A stretch of DNA of 64,000 nt from Rufibacter radiotolerans (lineage in GTDB: Bacteria; Bacteroidota; Bacteroidia; Cytophagales; Hymenobacteraceae). This document shows positions 51,993 through 60,495 of this stretch, piece by piece (position 1 is the first letter of the stretch; each line of letters begins with the position of its first letter). Position numbers and translations under genes: made by a program. The DNA lies in the NCBI RefSeq assembly GCF_001078055.1, contig NZ_CP010777.1, positions 890,408 through 954,407 of the forward strand. Reading direction: 5' to 3'. A model generated the notes under the pieces. It ran no database searches. It saw nothing but the letters and a program-made list of their open reading frames with translations, and was not told the origin of the DNA.

Positions 51993-52913
51993 ATGTTCAA
52001 GCTTTCCGTTTTTCTGTTGTTGGCCTGCGTGGCCACCCGCGGCTTCAGCCAGACCAACCCCATGGAACTCCCGCTGTACACGGGCAAGATTCCCAATGAA
52101 GTACCGGGCCCCAATGAGGAGACCCGCGAGGTCCGCGCCGACAAAACCGTGAGCCTTTCTAAGGTGCGGCAGCCTACGCTCACCGTGTATTTACCGGCCA
52201 AGGGCAAAGGAAACGGAACGGCGGTGATTATCTGTCCGGGCGGGGGCTACTCCAAGCTGGCGGCCAGCCATGAGGGATCAGACGTGGCCCAGAAATTCGC
52301 GGAGCAGGGCGTAGCTGCCTTTGTGGTGAAGTACCGCCTGCCCAGTGCCGCCGTCTCCTCTAAACCTGAGCTGGCGCCGTTGCAGGATGCCCAGCAAGCC
52401 CTGTACGTGGTGCGAAAACGGGCCAAGGAATGGAACATCAATCCAGAGCGAGTAGGCATGATGGGCTTCTCGGCGGGCGGACACCTGGCCTCCACGGCGG
52501 GCACGCAATACGCCGCTACTCAGATTCCTAACCCCGAGAATATTAACCTGCGCCCAGATTTCATGCTCTTGATTTACCCGGTCATCAGCAGTGATTCTAC
52601 CGTGTGGCACAAGGGCTCCTTTAGTCTGCTATTGGGGAAAGGCGCCTCTGCGGAGAAACAGCGGCAGTACTCCAACGACCTGCAGGTAACAGCCCAGACA
52701 CCGCCTGCCTTTCTGGTGCACGCCTCAGATGACAGGGCTGTGCCGGCTCAAAACAGCATTCTTTTTTACCAAGCCCTGCTTAAAAATAAAGTCCCCGCCG
52801 AACTACACCTGTACCAACGGGGCGGCCACGGCTTTGGGCTCAACAACAAAACTACCAAAGACTATTGGTTTGACCGGTGCCTGAACTGGCTGGCCAGTAA
52901 TCAGTTATTGTAG
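51993..52913 (+). CDS. Secreted alpha/beta hydrolase (esterase/acetylxylan esterase-like)
   Basis: A 306-residue protein from the ATG at 51993 (signal peptide MFKLSVFLLLACVATRGFSQ); the longer frame crosses the palindrome. The oxyanion strand is AVIICPGGGYSKLA, the nucleophile elbow GMMGFSAGGHLAS, and the acid/base are in HASDDRAVP and GGHGFGLNN. The BD-FAE-like pattern fits carbohydrate esterases or peptidase-like S9 relatives. The substrate is unknown; no polysaccharide cluster is adjacent. Confidence 0.9.
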   Translation: MFKLSVFLLLACVATRGFSQTNPMELPLYTGKIPNEVPGPNEETREVRADKTVSLSKVRQPTLTVYLPAKGKGNGTAVIICPGGGYSKLAASHEGSDVAQKFAEQGVAAFVVKYRLPSAAVSSKPELAPLQDAQQALYVVRKRAKEWNINPERVGMMGFSAGGHLASTAGTQYAATQIPNPENINLRPDFMLLIYPVISSDSTVWHKGSFSLLLGKGASAEKQRQYSNDLQVTAQTPPAFLVHASDDRAVPAQNSILFYQALLKNKVPAELHLYQRGGHGFGLNNKTTKDYWFDRCLNWLASNQLL

Positions 52914-53148
52914 GGCTGGTGAAAACAAGCGTTTGGAAGGTTCTTGAACGGTGAACACTCTTTCCTTTTATCGTGCTAAGGGAGAATTGCGCGGCTGCGT
53001 ATACCTACAAAATAAAGACGCTGTTTTCCTAAGGAACTGAATTAATACGTACGTAGAAAGCGTTACCTTTCCAAGATGTTACGGATTTTTGATTGACGAT
53101 TCCCCGTTGAGATAGCTCCTTAGCTTTTTATCAACTTTTATCGTCACC

Positions 53149-54234
53149 ATGGCCACACCCAAGTTTATTGCCCCCTCTACTTCCTTTTACGCCGAATTAA
53201 AAAGCCGCACTAGTGCCTATTTTGAAGAAATAGGAAGCCAACCCACCGGAAACAAAAACCTCTACATAAAAGCGGCCGTGCTGCTTTCCAGCTTGGTCTT
53301 TTTGTACGTGCACCTGGTCTTTTTCACGCCGCCTTTCTGGTTGGCGATCATTGAATGTATTTTGCTGGGCGGTGTGACCGCCGCCATTGGTTTCAACATC
53401 ATGCATGATGGGGGGCACGGCAGTTTCAGTAAGCGTAAGTGGGTGAATACCCTGGCCGGTCTGTCTTCTAACATGCTGGGTGCTAACATCCACATGTGGA
53501 CCACCAAACACAACATCATCCACCATACCTATACCAACATTGACGGCGTAGATGATGACCTGGATGCCAAACCTTTTCTGCGCCTGTGTGAAAACCAGGA
53601 GCACCTGAAAATCCATAAGTACCAGCATTTCTATTTCTGGGGCGCCTATGCCATGCTTTTCATCTACTGGGTGTTTATCACCGACTACATCAAATACTTC
53701 ACCCAGAAAGTAGGTACTATTCCGTTGCAGAAAATGAAGCGCAAGGACCACATTTCCTTCTGGGGCTTTAAGATGATGCACTTTGCCTTGTTTGTGATTC
53801 TGCCTATTTACACCGTAGGGTTTCTGCCTTGGTTAATAGGATTCCTGATTTACGGCATGTTCACTGGGCTTGTGATGAGCATTGTGTTCCAGCTGGCCCA
53901 TACCGTAGAGCACGCCCATTTCCCTATGCCCACGGTGGCAACCAACCGTATTGAAGACGAGTGGGCCCTCCACCAATTGAAAACCACCGCCAATTTTGCC
54001 ACCAAAAACAAAATCGTTTCTTGGTTGACCGGCGGCCTTAACTTCCAGATTGAGCACCACCTGTTCCCGCGTATCTCCCACGTGCATTACCCGGCCATCA
54101 GCAAAATCATCAAGCAGGCCTGCGCTGAATTTGGGGTAACATACAATGAGTATCCTAAAACCAGAACCGCCATTCTTTCGCACATCGCGCACTTAAAGCA
54201 ACTGGCCTTGCAGCCGGTTCTGGTGCAGCGGTAG
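53149..54234 (+). CDS. Membrane fatty-acid desaturase
   Basis: A 361-residue membrane-bound desaturase with the three histidine boxes: HDGGHG (about residues 86-91), HNIIHH (about 122-127) and QIEHHLF (about 303-309), plus AHTVEHAHF. Hydrophobic helices flank the boxes. It inserts a double bond in acyl chains using oxygen, probably to adjust membrane fluidity. TACCTTTC at 53064-53071 may be its promoter element. A hairpin terminator follows. Confidence 0.93.
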   Translation: MATPKFIAPSTSFYAELKSRTSAYFEEIGSQPTGNKNLYIKAAVLLSSLVFLYVHLVFFTPPFWLAIIECILLGGVTAAIGFNIMHDGGHGSFSKRKWVNTLAGLSSNMLGANIHMWTTKHNIIHHTYTNIDGVDDDLDAKPFLRLCENQEHLKIHKYQHFYFWGAYAMLFIYWVFITDYIKYFTQKVGTIPLQKMKRKDHISFWGFKMMHFALFVILPIYTVGFLPWLIGFLIYGMFTGLVMSIVFQLAHTVEHAHFPMPTVATNRIEDEWALHQLKTTANFATKNKIVSWLTGGLNFQIEHHLFPRISHVHYPAISKIIKQACAEFGVTYNEYPKTRTAILSHIAHLKQLALQPVLVQR

Positions 54235-54258
54235 AATTAGAAAATAACTTGAATAAAG

Positions 54259-54292
54259 AAGGCCCGCTCTCATTTTGTTGAGAGCGGGCCTT
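54259..54292 (+). terminator. Terminator of the desaturase gene
   Basis: AAGGCCCGCTCTCA pairs with TGAGAGCGGGCCTT; loop TTTTGT. 25 bases after the stop. Confidence 0.85.
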
Positions 54293-54298
54293 GCTGTT

Positions 54299-54336
54299 TT
54301 TAGGGTGTTTTTAGGAAAATGGCTCTAAAGCGTAAA
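54299..54336. repeat. Decayed palindrome joined to composite repeat B
   Basis: GTTTTTAGGGTGTTTTTAGG followed by AAAATGGCTCTAAAGCG. It precedes the composite repeat, as at copy A. Confidence 0.4.
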
Positions 54337-54364
54337 ACCACTTAATAAGGACAGCACCGCCTTC

Positions 54365-54665
54365 TAAACGCAGACTCCCCCCTTGAGGGGGGCGAAGGGG
54401 GGTGTTTACACGGGAGAGCATACTTTGCGGAATAAGCTAGGGCTGTTCGGGATTTGCAATCCCGAACTTCTGAAAAGCGGATTTGCAATCCGCCTGCCGG
54501 GAATTGTGGGCCTGTACCTACGGGGATTATAAATCCCCCTTTCCCAGCTTCCGGATTGCAAATCCGGAAGAGCGTTCTTTGGAGAACATTTTTGGTGCTT
54601 GTTGCCTACAAGGCCCTTTGCTGCCCGCCGTCCCGCCGTTGTTGGTCTTCTCACCAACAACCACC
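54365..54665 (+). repeat. Composite repeat, copy B
   Basis: Plus-strand copy: CGCAGACTCCCCCCTTGAGG, GGGGTGTTTACACGGGAGAG, CGGGATTTGCAATCCCGAAC, GCGGATTTGCAATCCGC, GGGGATTATAAATCCCCCTT, TCCGGATTGCAAATCCGGAA, GAGCGTTCTTTGGA, CCGTTGTTGGTCTTCTCACC. It has two more GGATTTGCAATCC palindromes than copy A. No protein is encoded. Confidence 0.75.
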
Positions 54666-54839
54666 ATATCTCCTCCACCTGTATCCCACAAAGGAACCTT
54701 GTTTTTAACCAGAACCGCAACGGATAGGTAGCAACCTGTCTCTACATCAGCAGAGATCTTGCAAAACAAAAGCGCGTATCAAATAGCCTTCCTAGATTAG
54801 TCGTGCTACCTGATACGCGCTACTTGCTACGAGCAAACG

Positions 54840-57008
54840 TTACTTGGCCTGCATGTACCGCTCAAAGAACTCATAGGTCCTGAGCATCTGGTCTATGCGT
54901 TGGCGGTTGTTACCGGCACGGGTAATCTCGTGGGTAGCGCCGGGGTGCCGAACGTACTCTACCGGGCGGTTTAAGACTTTCAGGCTTTTGTAGAGCATCT
55001 CGCTTTGGATCACGCCGGTGCGCAGGTCATTCTCGCCGTGGAAGATGATGAGCGGGGTGGTAATGTTCTGGACGTAGGTGAGCGGTGATTCGCTCTGGAT
55101 GATGCCTTTGTGCTCCTGCTCCCAAGGGTAACCGCCAAAATAATTAGGCACCAGGCGCCAGGCGTTTCCTTCCCCGAAGAAGGTGCTCAGGTCATACACG
55201 CCGCGCTGCGAGCAGGCTGCCTTGAAGCGTTTGTCATGACCCAAAATCCAGGACACCAGGTAGCCGCCGTAAGAACCGCCTGTAATGGCCAGCTTAGAGG
55301 TGTCGGCCCAGCCTTCGGCCACGGTTTTGTCCAGGGCGGTCAACACATCGCTGGCCGGGCCTGCGCCCCAGTCTTTGATGTTGGCGCGCATGAATTCCTC
55401 TCCGTAGCCGCCTGAACCACGCGGGTTGGCATACACCACGCCGTAACCGCGAGCCGTGAAATACTGGTACTCATGCCACATGCTGTTTTCGCCGGGACCC
55501 CACATGGCCGTAGGGCCGCCGTGGATCTCCAGCAAGAGCGGGTATTTCTGGCCGGCCACAAAGTTGGTGGGTTTCATGACCCAGTACTCAATGGTCTGGC
55601 CTTTGGCATTGGTGAAGGTGTGTTTTTCTGGCTGACTCAGTTTCTTCTGGCTTACCCAGTCCTGGTTAAGGGAAGTAAGCCGAACTTCCTTTTTGCCATC
55701 GGCGCTAGCCGCATACAGTTCATTGGGGTTGGCAATCTGGGTAATTACGTAGGCCAACTGGTCTTTCTGCAGGTCAAAAGAGCCCACGCCTTTATTCACT
55801 TCTGTGAGCGGTTCTACTTTTCTTTTCTTCACATCGGTGCGGTTCAGGAGCACGCCGCCGTTAGAGGGCGAAGTGAAATACACGTATTTGTCGTTCTCGC
55901 TCCAGACCAGGTTGCTTTTGTTGCGGTCATGGGCAATGGTGACCAGATCAGAGGCCTTTCCGCCTACGGGCATCAGACCCAGCGCCGGAATACGTACCTC
56001 ATTGGACGGGCTGTACTGGAAGGCAATCCATTTACCCGAAGGGGAGACGCTGTTGCCAGAATACGACATGCCTTTCTTGCCAATCAATTGCTTAAGGCCC
56101 GTGCCGTCTGTGTTGACTATGTAAATGGCGTTGTCTTGGGCGCGGGTAGGGTTTTCGGTTTCGTCCATGTCGCCGTCAAAGATGACCTGCTTGCCGTTGG
56201 GCAAGAAGTTGGCGTTGCTGCTGGAGAGGAAACCGGCCGTTAAGTCTTTGGGCGTGGCGCCGGGTTTGGCGTCTATGAGAAAGATGTGCGAAAGGTTGAG
56301 GTTAGACGAAGTAGTGGATTCTTCCTGAAACCGCAGTTGATTGATCACCTTGGCTTTCTGGTCTTTCTCGTTCTGGTCCAGGTAACCTCTGATCTCGGCT
56401 AGGGAGCCGTCTGGATTGGGTTTGGCGGTGTTCACCTTCAGGTTCTCGTTCTGGAAAAAACCCGGTTTCTCATACGACCATTTGGGCAGGTCGCGGGTGG
56501 GGTTGAGGGTAGAATCTGAGAGCAGTTCATTCAGGGCAATGCCTGAGGTGAAAAGCAACTGCCGACCGTTGGGGCTCCAGCGCGGTTGGCTGGCGCCGTA
56601 CTTGAACTTGGTGAGTTGCATGGGTTCGCCGCCGGCGAAGGAAAGCAGGAAAATCTGGGGCTTGCCTTCCGCTACGCGCACAAAGGCCAGCTGTTTGCCG
56701 TCTGGGCTCCAGGCCGGTTGGGTAGCGTTGTCTTTGCCATAGGTAAGCTGCCGCGCTTCCTGGCTTTTGTTCACCGGCTGCAGAAACAGGTGGGTGCTGT
56801 ACCGGAAATCAGTTTTCTTTTCGGGGTCTGGCTCTACGGTAGTCACGGTAAAGGCTACCTGCTTCCCGTCTGGCGACAAGGCCACGGCGCCCACCTGCTT
56901 GATCTTAAGTAAATCTGTGACCTGCACCAGGTCTTTGTTGGCCTGGGCCTGCACCCAGGAAAGGCTTGCCCACCACAAAAGCAGGAAAACCGAAAGTTGT
57001 TTGTTCAT
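54840..57008 (-). CDS. S9 family serine peptidase (acylaminoacyl/dipeptidyl peptidase type)
   Basis: A 722-residue secreted peptidase with signal peptide (MNKQLSVFLLLWWASLSWVQ). An N-terminal seven-bladed propeller with PD40-like motifs (ATQPAWSPDGKQLAFVR, GASQPRWSPNGRQLLFT) gates the C-terminal alpha/beta hydrolase domain. Catalytic residues: Ser in ITGGSYGGYLVSW, Asp in FHGENDLRTG, His in HPGATHEITR. It cleaves short peptides, probably in the periplasm. Length is normal for the family. Confidence 0.94.
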   Translation of the reverse strand: MNKQLSVFLLLWWASLSWVQAQANKDLVQVTDLLKIKQVGAVALSPDGKQVAFTVTTVEPDPEKKTDFRYSTHLFLQPVNKSQEARQLTYGKDNATQPAWSPDGKQLAFVRVAEGKPQIFLLSFAGGEPMQLTKFKYGASQPRWSPNGRQLLFTSGIALNELLSDSTLNPTRDLPKWSYEKPGFFQNENLKVNTAKPNPDGSLAEIRGYLDQNEKDQKAKVINQLRFQEESTTSSNLNLSHIFLIDAKPGATPKDLTAGFLSSSNANFLPNGKQVIFDGDMDETENPTRAQDNAIYIVNTDGTGLKQLIGKKGMSYSGNSVSPSGKWIAFQYSPSNEVRIPALGLMPVGGKASDLVTIAHDRNKSNLVWSENDKYVYFTSPSNGGVLLNRTDVKKRKVEPLTEVNKGVGSFDLQKDQLAYVITQIANPNELYAASADGKKEVRLTSLNQDWVSQKKLSQPEKHTFTNAKGQTIEYWVMKPTNFVAGQKYPLLLEIHGGPTAMWGPGENSMWHEYQYFTARGYGVVYANPRGSGGYGEEFMRANIKDWGAGPASDVLTALDKTVAEGWADTSKLAITGGSYGGYLVSWILGHDKRFKAACSQRGVYDLSTFFGEGNAWRLVPNYFGGYPWEQEHKGIIQSESPLTYVQNITTPLIIFHGENDLRTGVIQSEMLYKSLKVLNRPVEYVRHPGATHEITRAGNNRQRIDQMLRTYEFFERYMQAK

Positions 57009-57292
57009 AGTGTACGGCTGAAGGAATAGATAAAAGTGGCATCAGTTACCACCCTAAAGCTATAAATAATTCCCGGGTAAATGCAGCGTTTTGTGCGTTT
57101 AGCCGGGAAGCTGTTTAGGGAATTTTGGGAAGGCAGGCACTAGTAGCGTTTGCTGGAGACTGGTGGCCTCGTAAAATACAGGCGCTATTCTACTTGCTGG
57201 TGAGAACACGCAGCAAGGGCGGGATGCTTTGCGTGGTTTGGGAATTGTGAGAGAAGGAAATCGATGGTAAAAGGCAGTTGACTCACCCATTA

Positions 57293-57340
57293 ACGCCTAC
57301 TCAACGCAGACTCTCCCCTTGAGGGGTGTTTACAAAGGGG
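57293..57340 (+). repeat. Composite repeat fragment D
   Basis: CAACGCAGACTCTCCCCTTG then AGGGGTGTTTACA, matching the 5' end of copies A and B. Confidence 0.6.
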
Positions 57341-57432
57341 AATATGCATTTCAATGCCTTTCACTAGTGTTCCCCTTTGATCAAGAGAGAAACAAAAGAA
57401 TATCGAGAATACGTGGATCAGCAAGTGTAAAC

Positions 57433-57475
57433 ACCCCTCTGCGCTCCCCTCAAGGGGAGAGTCTGCGCGTTGTGG
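57433..57475 (-). repeat. Composite repeat fragment E
   Basis: Read on the minus strand: GCAGACTCTCCCCTTGAGGG, GCGCAGAGGGGTGTTTACAC. It faces fragment D across about 95 bases, and a GTTTTGAAGCCGTTTTC half palindrome sits at its outer end, as in other copies. Confidence 0.6.
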
Positions 57476-57533
57476 CGGTTGTTCTGTTTTGAAGCCGTTT
57501 TCTCAAGTGAGTCCGCGCTTAATGGCGGTGGTC

Positions 57534-57572
57534 AGTTTTGAGGCCGTTTTTCAGAAAACAGCCTCAAAGCAG
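57534..57572. repeat. Intergenic palindrome, copy 18
   Basis: CAGTTTTGAGGC and GCCTCAAAGCAG frame CGTTTTTCAGAAAACA. Slightly imperfect. It lies 14 bases downstream of the next minus-strand gene. Confidence 0.65.
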
Positions 57573-57585
57573 GTACTTTTAACGG

Positions 57586-57831
57586 TTACTCTCTGGCCTG
57601 CGAGATTTGTTGGATGAGTTCTTCGTCTGAGGTTTTTTCTAGCCAATTGGAGGGCAGTTGCAGCCGGACGGTTTGGGCGCCGCCGCTGGGTGTGCACACC
57701 ACGGTCACGGTGCCTTCCTCCGTTTCAGTGAGCTCAGTGGCTTTCTCAGCGGCTTTATCTTCTAGTCCAGCATAGGCCTGCACGCAGGTCCAGGTGAGGT
57801 TGTCTTGGTCTGTTACTTCGCGTTGGGTCAT
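57586..57831 (-). CDS. Small acidic protein of unknown function
   Basis: An 81-residue protein: LTWTCVQAYAGLEDKAAEKA, TEEGTVTVVCTPSGG, AQTVRLQLPSNWLEKTSDEE. Two cysteines, no signal peptide or membrane helix. The beta-rich middle and short helical end suggest a small folded domain. It is bounded by a palindrome downstream and simple repeats upstream. No family recognised. Confidence 0.65.
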   Translation of the reverse strand: MTQREVTDQDNLTWTCVQAYAGLEDKAAEKATELTETEEGTVTVVCTPSGGAQTVRLQLPSNWLEKTSDEELIQQISQARE

Positions 57832-57837
57832 TTTCTA

Positions 57838-58037
57838 TTGAATGATTGAGAGATTGAATGAGTGAGAGAATGGGGTGAAGGAATTGAAAGGAGGTACGGC
57901 ATTGCGAAAGAAAGGATGGCTTGCTTTATGGTTTAGACCGGTTTTCCTAAAAACAGCCGCTATTCAAACGAGTTGCTCTCCTTTACAATCAATCACTTCC
58001 TTATTCTCTCAATCTCTCACTCATTCAATCTCTCAAT
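57838..58037. repeat. Inverted pair of GAATGATTGAGAG simple repeats
   Basis: ATTGAATGATTGAGAGATTG at 57838 onward, and at about 58000-58037 its complement-type sequence (CTCTCAATCTCTCACTCATT), about 125 bases apart. Between them lies only a decayed palindrome trace. The same words occur at 1496-1530. Confidence 0.55.
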
Positions 58038-58040
58038 AAA

Positions 58041-58697
58041 TCAGTCAAGAAACTCAAAGGCGCTGATGTAGGCGTTCATGTGTTCCAGGAGCAGGTGAAT
58101 GTGGTAGCCGTCTGCCAGGGCGTGGTGCACGGCTATGCTGAGGGGAAGGGTGATCTGGTCTTCGTGCTGCACCAGTTTCCCGAAGGCGAATTTAGGGATG
58201 CCCGCATCTGCCGGATTGGCTGAGAACGCGTGTTCCATGCCTTTAAAGGTAAACCACGGCAAAGTGGTGAGGTGCAGGTTGTCATTGCCCTGGTAGCCAT
58301 GAAAGAGGCCTTTCTTGTCCTGAACCTCGGCTATGATGTCACGCGCCTGGTTGCAGAAATCCAGCAACGAGTCCTGGTGGGGCAGGTGCACAAAGGCAAT
58401 GGTCTGGTCGTTTTTGAGCACGGTGGTGGAGAGGTCCAGCCCGGCGTACTGCACTATTTGACCTTCTTCAATGCGCAGCAGAAAGTTAGGCGTGGCACAT
58501 GCCGCCTGCCGGGTCACAAACAAATAGGCCAGAAAAACCGAGAGGCCTTCGCGCTTGCAGTAATGGTAAAGAGGAGAGATGTCAATCTCGGTGTGCACGT
58601 TGAAAAACGGCTGCGTAAACGGCTGAAAGAACCGGAACTGCTCCTCGCGTTCCCAGCCTTCCAGCGGAATTATGGTTTTGGGGTATTTGGTAGTCAT
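58041..58697 (-). CDS. Chloramphenicol acetyltransferase-fold acyltransferase
   Basis: A 218-residue protein of the CAT fold. The catalytic motif is VHHALADGYHIHLLLEHMN (first His pair as the base, Asp for structure), near residues 186-204. ENDNLHLTTLPWFTF-like segment matches the substrate-side strand. CAT homologues in environmental Bacteroidota are common and need not inactivate chloramphenicol; the acceptor cannot be deduced. Normal length (CAT about 210-220). Confidence 0.88.
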   Translation of the reverse strand: MTTKYPKTIIPLEGWEREEQFRFFQPFTQPFFNVHTEIDISPLYHYCKREGLSVFLAYLFVTRQAACATPNFLLRIEEGQIVQYAGLDLSTTVLKNDQTIAFVHLPHQDSLLDFCNQARDIIAEVQDKKGLFHGYQGNDNLHLTTLPWFTFKGMEHAFSANPADAGIPKFAFGKLVQHEDQITLPLSIAVHHALADGYHIHLLLEHMNAYISAFEFLD

Positions 58698-58765
58698 GTG
58701 GGCGGGTGTCTTAAATTGCCCGGTGCTTGGCTTTTAAGTGCACCGGGCATTAAAGGTAACGGGTT

Positions 58766-59350
58766 CTACGCTTGTTTCAAGGCTGAAAGGGTTTGGTTTA
58801 CCTTGGAAAGAAGCGGCCGTAGGTCTTTTTTAATGGCTCGTCTATTTAAGAAATACACGAGCACATTAATCCCTAAGAGGGCCACCGCAGGAACCAGCAG
58901 CCGCTTCGCCCCAAACGGAAATCCTGCCAAAAACAGCACCATACAGCAGCTGAATGGTAACAGATACCAATACAGAACGCCTTGGAGCAGGTGCACCTGT
59001 TGTTGCAGATACACCTGGTAGTGCAGCAGAAATTGCTCAAGGGGAAGGGACGGGTCTTGGAGAGGCTTTCGGCGGGCCCGCCGTAACTGGTAAATTACCA
59101 ACGCACACCAGGGAATCACCAACGCGGCCCCTATCTTGGTCAAGGTGAACGGAACAAACCAGGCCACCAATCCAAAAAGCGGCATAATGAGCAAGGCTAC
59201 GCTTATTTCCAGCCAGTCGCGCCATTTTATTTTCTGATAGACGGTGCTGGCCTCCTGTCTTACTTCCTGCAATAAAAGGGCCTGGTCTACCTGAATAGGG
59301 CTTGAAGGGGTGGCATTCTGCCATAGGTTTTTAAGATCTTGGTCTAGCAT
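58766..59350 (-). CDS. Membrane protein, probable anti-sigma partner of the adjacent ECF sigma factor
   Basis: A 194-residue protein with four hydrophobic helices (about 49-66, 69-86, 124-144, 147-166). The soluble N-terminal part (DLKNLWQNATPSSPIQVDQA) is about 45 residues, and the C terminus is basic. Its start overlaps the sigma factor stop by seven bases, so the two are coupled. That coupling, with a short cytoplasmic head, is the usual layout of an anti-sigma factor in this group, but no zinc-binding anti-sigma motif (HxxxCxxC) is seen. Confidence 0.7.
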   Translation of the reverse strand: MLDQDLKNLWQNATPSSPIQVDQALLLQEVRQEASTVYQKIKWRDWLEISVALLIMPLFGLVAWFVPFTLTKIGAALVIPWCALVIYQLRRARRKPLQDPSLPLEQFLLHYQVYLQQQVHLLQGVLYWYLLPFSCCMVLFLAGFPFGAKRLLVPAVALLGINVLVYFLNRRAIKKDLRPLLSKVNQTLSALKQA

Positions 59351-59853
59351 AAGGCGGGGCTTAAACAGGTGAATAATTTTTCTCTAATGCGTTTCATCTT
59401 CACGGCCACATGGTTTTCTGTGAGGCCGGTCACTGTGGCAATTTCTCGGTAGGGCAGGTCTTCCAGGTACAGCAGGACCAGCGAGCGGTCAGAGTCATTC
59501 AGCTTTTGGATGCAGTGGTGCAGTGCCTTTAACCGCTCTTCGGTGGCGGGGTCTGGAGTCTCCTGGGGCAGGTTCAGGAACTGGATACTGTCCAGGTGCC
59601 GGGTGCGCTTCTGGTCATTCTGGTAACGCAGGCGGGCCTGCAGACACACGTTAAGCGTAACCCGGTACACCCAGGTCTGGAGCTGCGCCTCCCCCCTGAA
59701 CGTGGCCAACGACTTCCAGAGCTGGAGCACCGTTTCCTGAAACAAGTCTTGGGCGGCCTGGTGGTCTGGCGCGTAAGACCGGCAAACCCTATAGATGCGG
59801 TCTTGGTTGGAGTGCAGTAGCTGCAGGAAGGTAGTTTCCAGTGGTGTTTGCAT
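59344..59853 (-). CDS. ECF-type RNA polymerase sigma factor
   Basis: A 169-residue sigma-70-like factor. Region 2 has LLHSNQDRIYRVCRSYAPDH and AAQDLFQETVLQLWKSLATF; region 4 has LVLLYLEDLPYREIATVTGL and NHVAVKMKRIREKL. It likely directs a small regulon and is controlled by the overlapping downstream membrane protein. Confidence 0.92.
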   Translation of the reverse strand: MQTPLETTFLQLLHSNQDRIYRVCRSYAPDHQAAQDLFQETVLQLWKSLATFRGEAQLQTWVYRVTLNVCLQARLRYQNDQKRTRHLDSIQFLNLPQETPDPATEERLKALHHCIQKLNDSDRSLVLLYLEDLPYREIATVTGLTENHVAVKMKRIREKLFTCLSPALC

Positions 59854-60009
59854 GGGCAGTAGAAGGCCGGTTCACATAGTTAGTGCGGTCTGGCCCAGGA
59901 ATATGACAGCAGAGACTGGAATTTTTTTGAGGGAAGCGCAGAAAGCCCCTTTTAAGGCCATTTTGGCTAAAACTGCCCCAAAACTTGCGGCAGGGTTTCC
60001 TGGGAATTA

Positions 60010-60049
60010 GTGTTGTTTTAGGCCTGTTTTAAGAAAATAAGGCCTCAAA
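60010..60049. repeat. Partly decayed palindrome
   Basis: GTTGTTTTAGGCCTGTTTT, then AAAATAAGGCCTCAAAG. About two thirds of the pairs remain. Confidence 0.5.
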
Positions 60050-60175
60050 GGGAATAGACCTTACAGATTTTAAGCGGTGCTACCCAGGGTTACTTATCGG
60101 GAAGTGCCTAAATGCCTGGAGAAAATTTAATGGAAAAAGCCGGTAATGCCTCACAGAACAGGTATTGCGTTTAAG

Positions 60176-60345
60176 GACTGCTTTCTGAAAAACGGCTTCA
60201 AAACAAAGCCACCTGTATTGGCCGGGATTTGTACTCCCGAACGAAAGAAAAGCAGGTTTGCCATTCGCCGGGAAACGGGACCGGAAACGCCGGAAAATGC
60301 CTATCCGCGTCTACCTCCTCCGGATCGCAAATCTGGAAGAGCTAA
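60176..60345 (+). repeat. Composite repeat, copy C (decayed)
   Basis: CGGGATTTGTACTCCCGAAC, AAAAGCAGGTTTGCCATTCG and TCCGGATCGCAAATCTGGAA match blocks of copy B with several changes that break the palindromes. A palindrome trace lies at its left end. Confidence 0.6.
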
Positions 60346-60495
60346 AGCATGATGAGAGGCATAAGAAAGCTAAACGAGCCAAATGCCCTCTCTCACCAGA
60401 ACTCTCCTGACTACGGGAGAGGAGGGCGGCGCTCAAAGCAATTGTTTTTCCCAACTGTCCCTTTCAATTAAAAGGTGCTTTCTTAAATTAGAGCC

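Larger units (their letters stand above)
57009..57585. other. Non-coding region with inverted repeat fragments
   Basis: About 575 bases. It contains two fragments of the composite repeat facing each other (57293-57340 and 57433-57475), a half palindrome near 57483-57505, and a palindrome at about 57534-57572. No coding frame is convincing. Confidence 0.5.
59854..60495. other. Non-coding region of decayed repeats
   Basis: About 640 bases. Decayed palindromes lie near 59948-59987, 60010-60049 and 60175-60206; composite repeat copy C overlaps the last part. No gene is convincing. Confidence 0.5.

Noticed and set aside
54406-54769. Short open frames in composite repeat B
   Set aside because: Their sequence comes from the repeat blocks and they are not shared in frame with copies A and C.
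55473-56243. 256-residue plus-strand open frame inside the S9 peptidase gene
   Set aside because: Antisense shadow of a well-supported peptidase; long antisense frames are expected at this base composition.
58041-58697. Antibiotic resistance gene
   Set aside because: The CAT fold and catalytic His are present, but environmental homologues often have other acceptors, so resistance should not be claimed from sequence.
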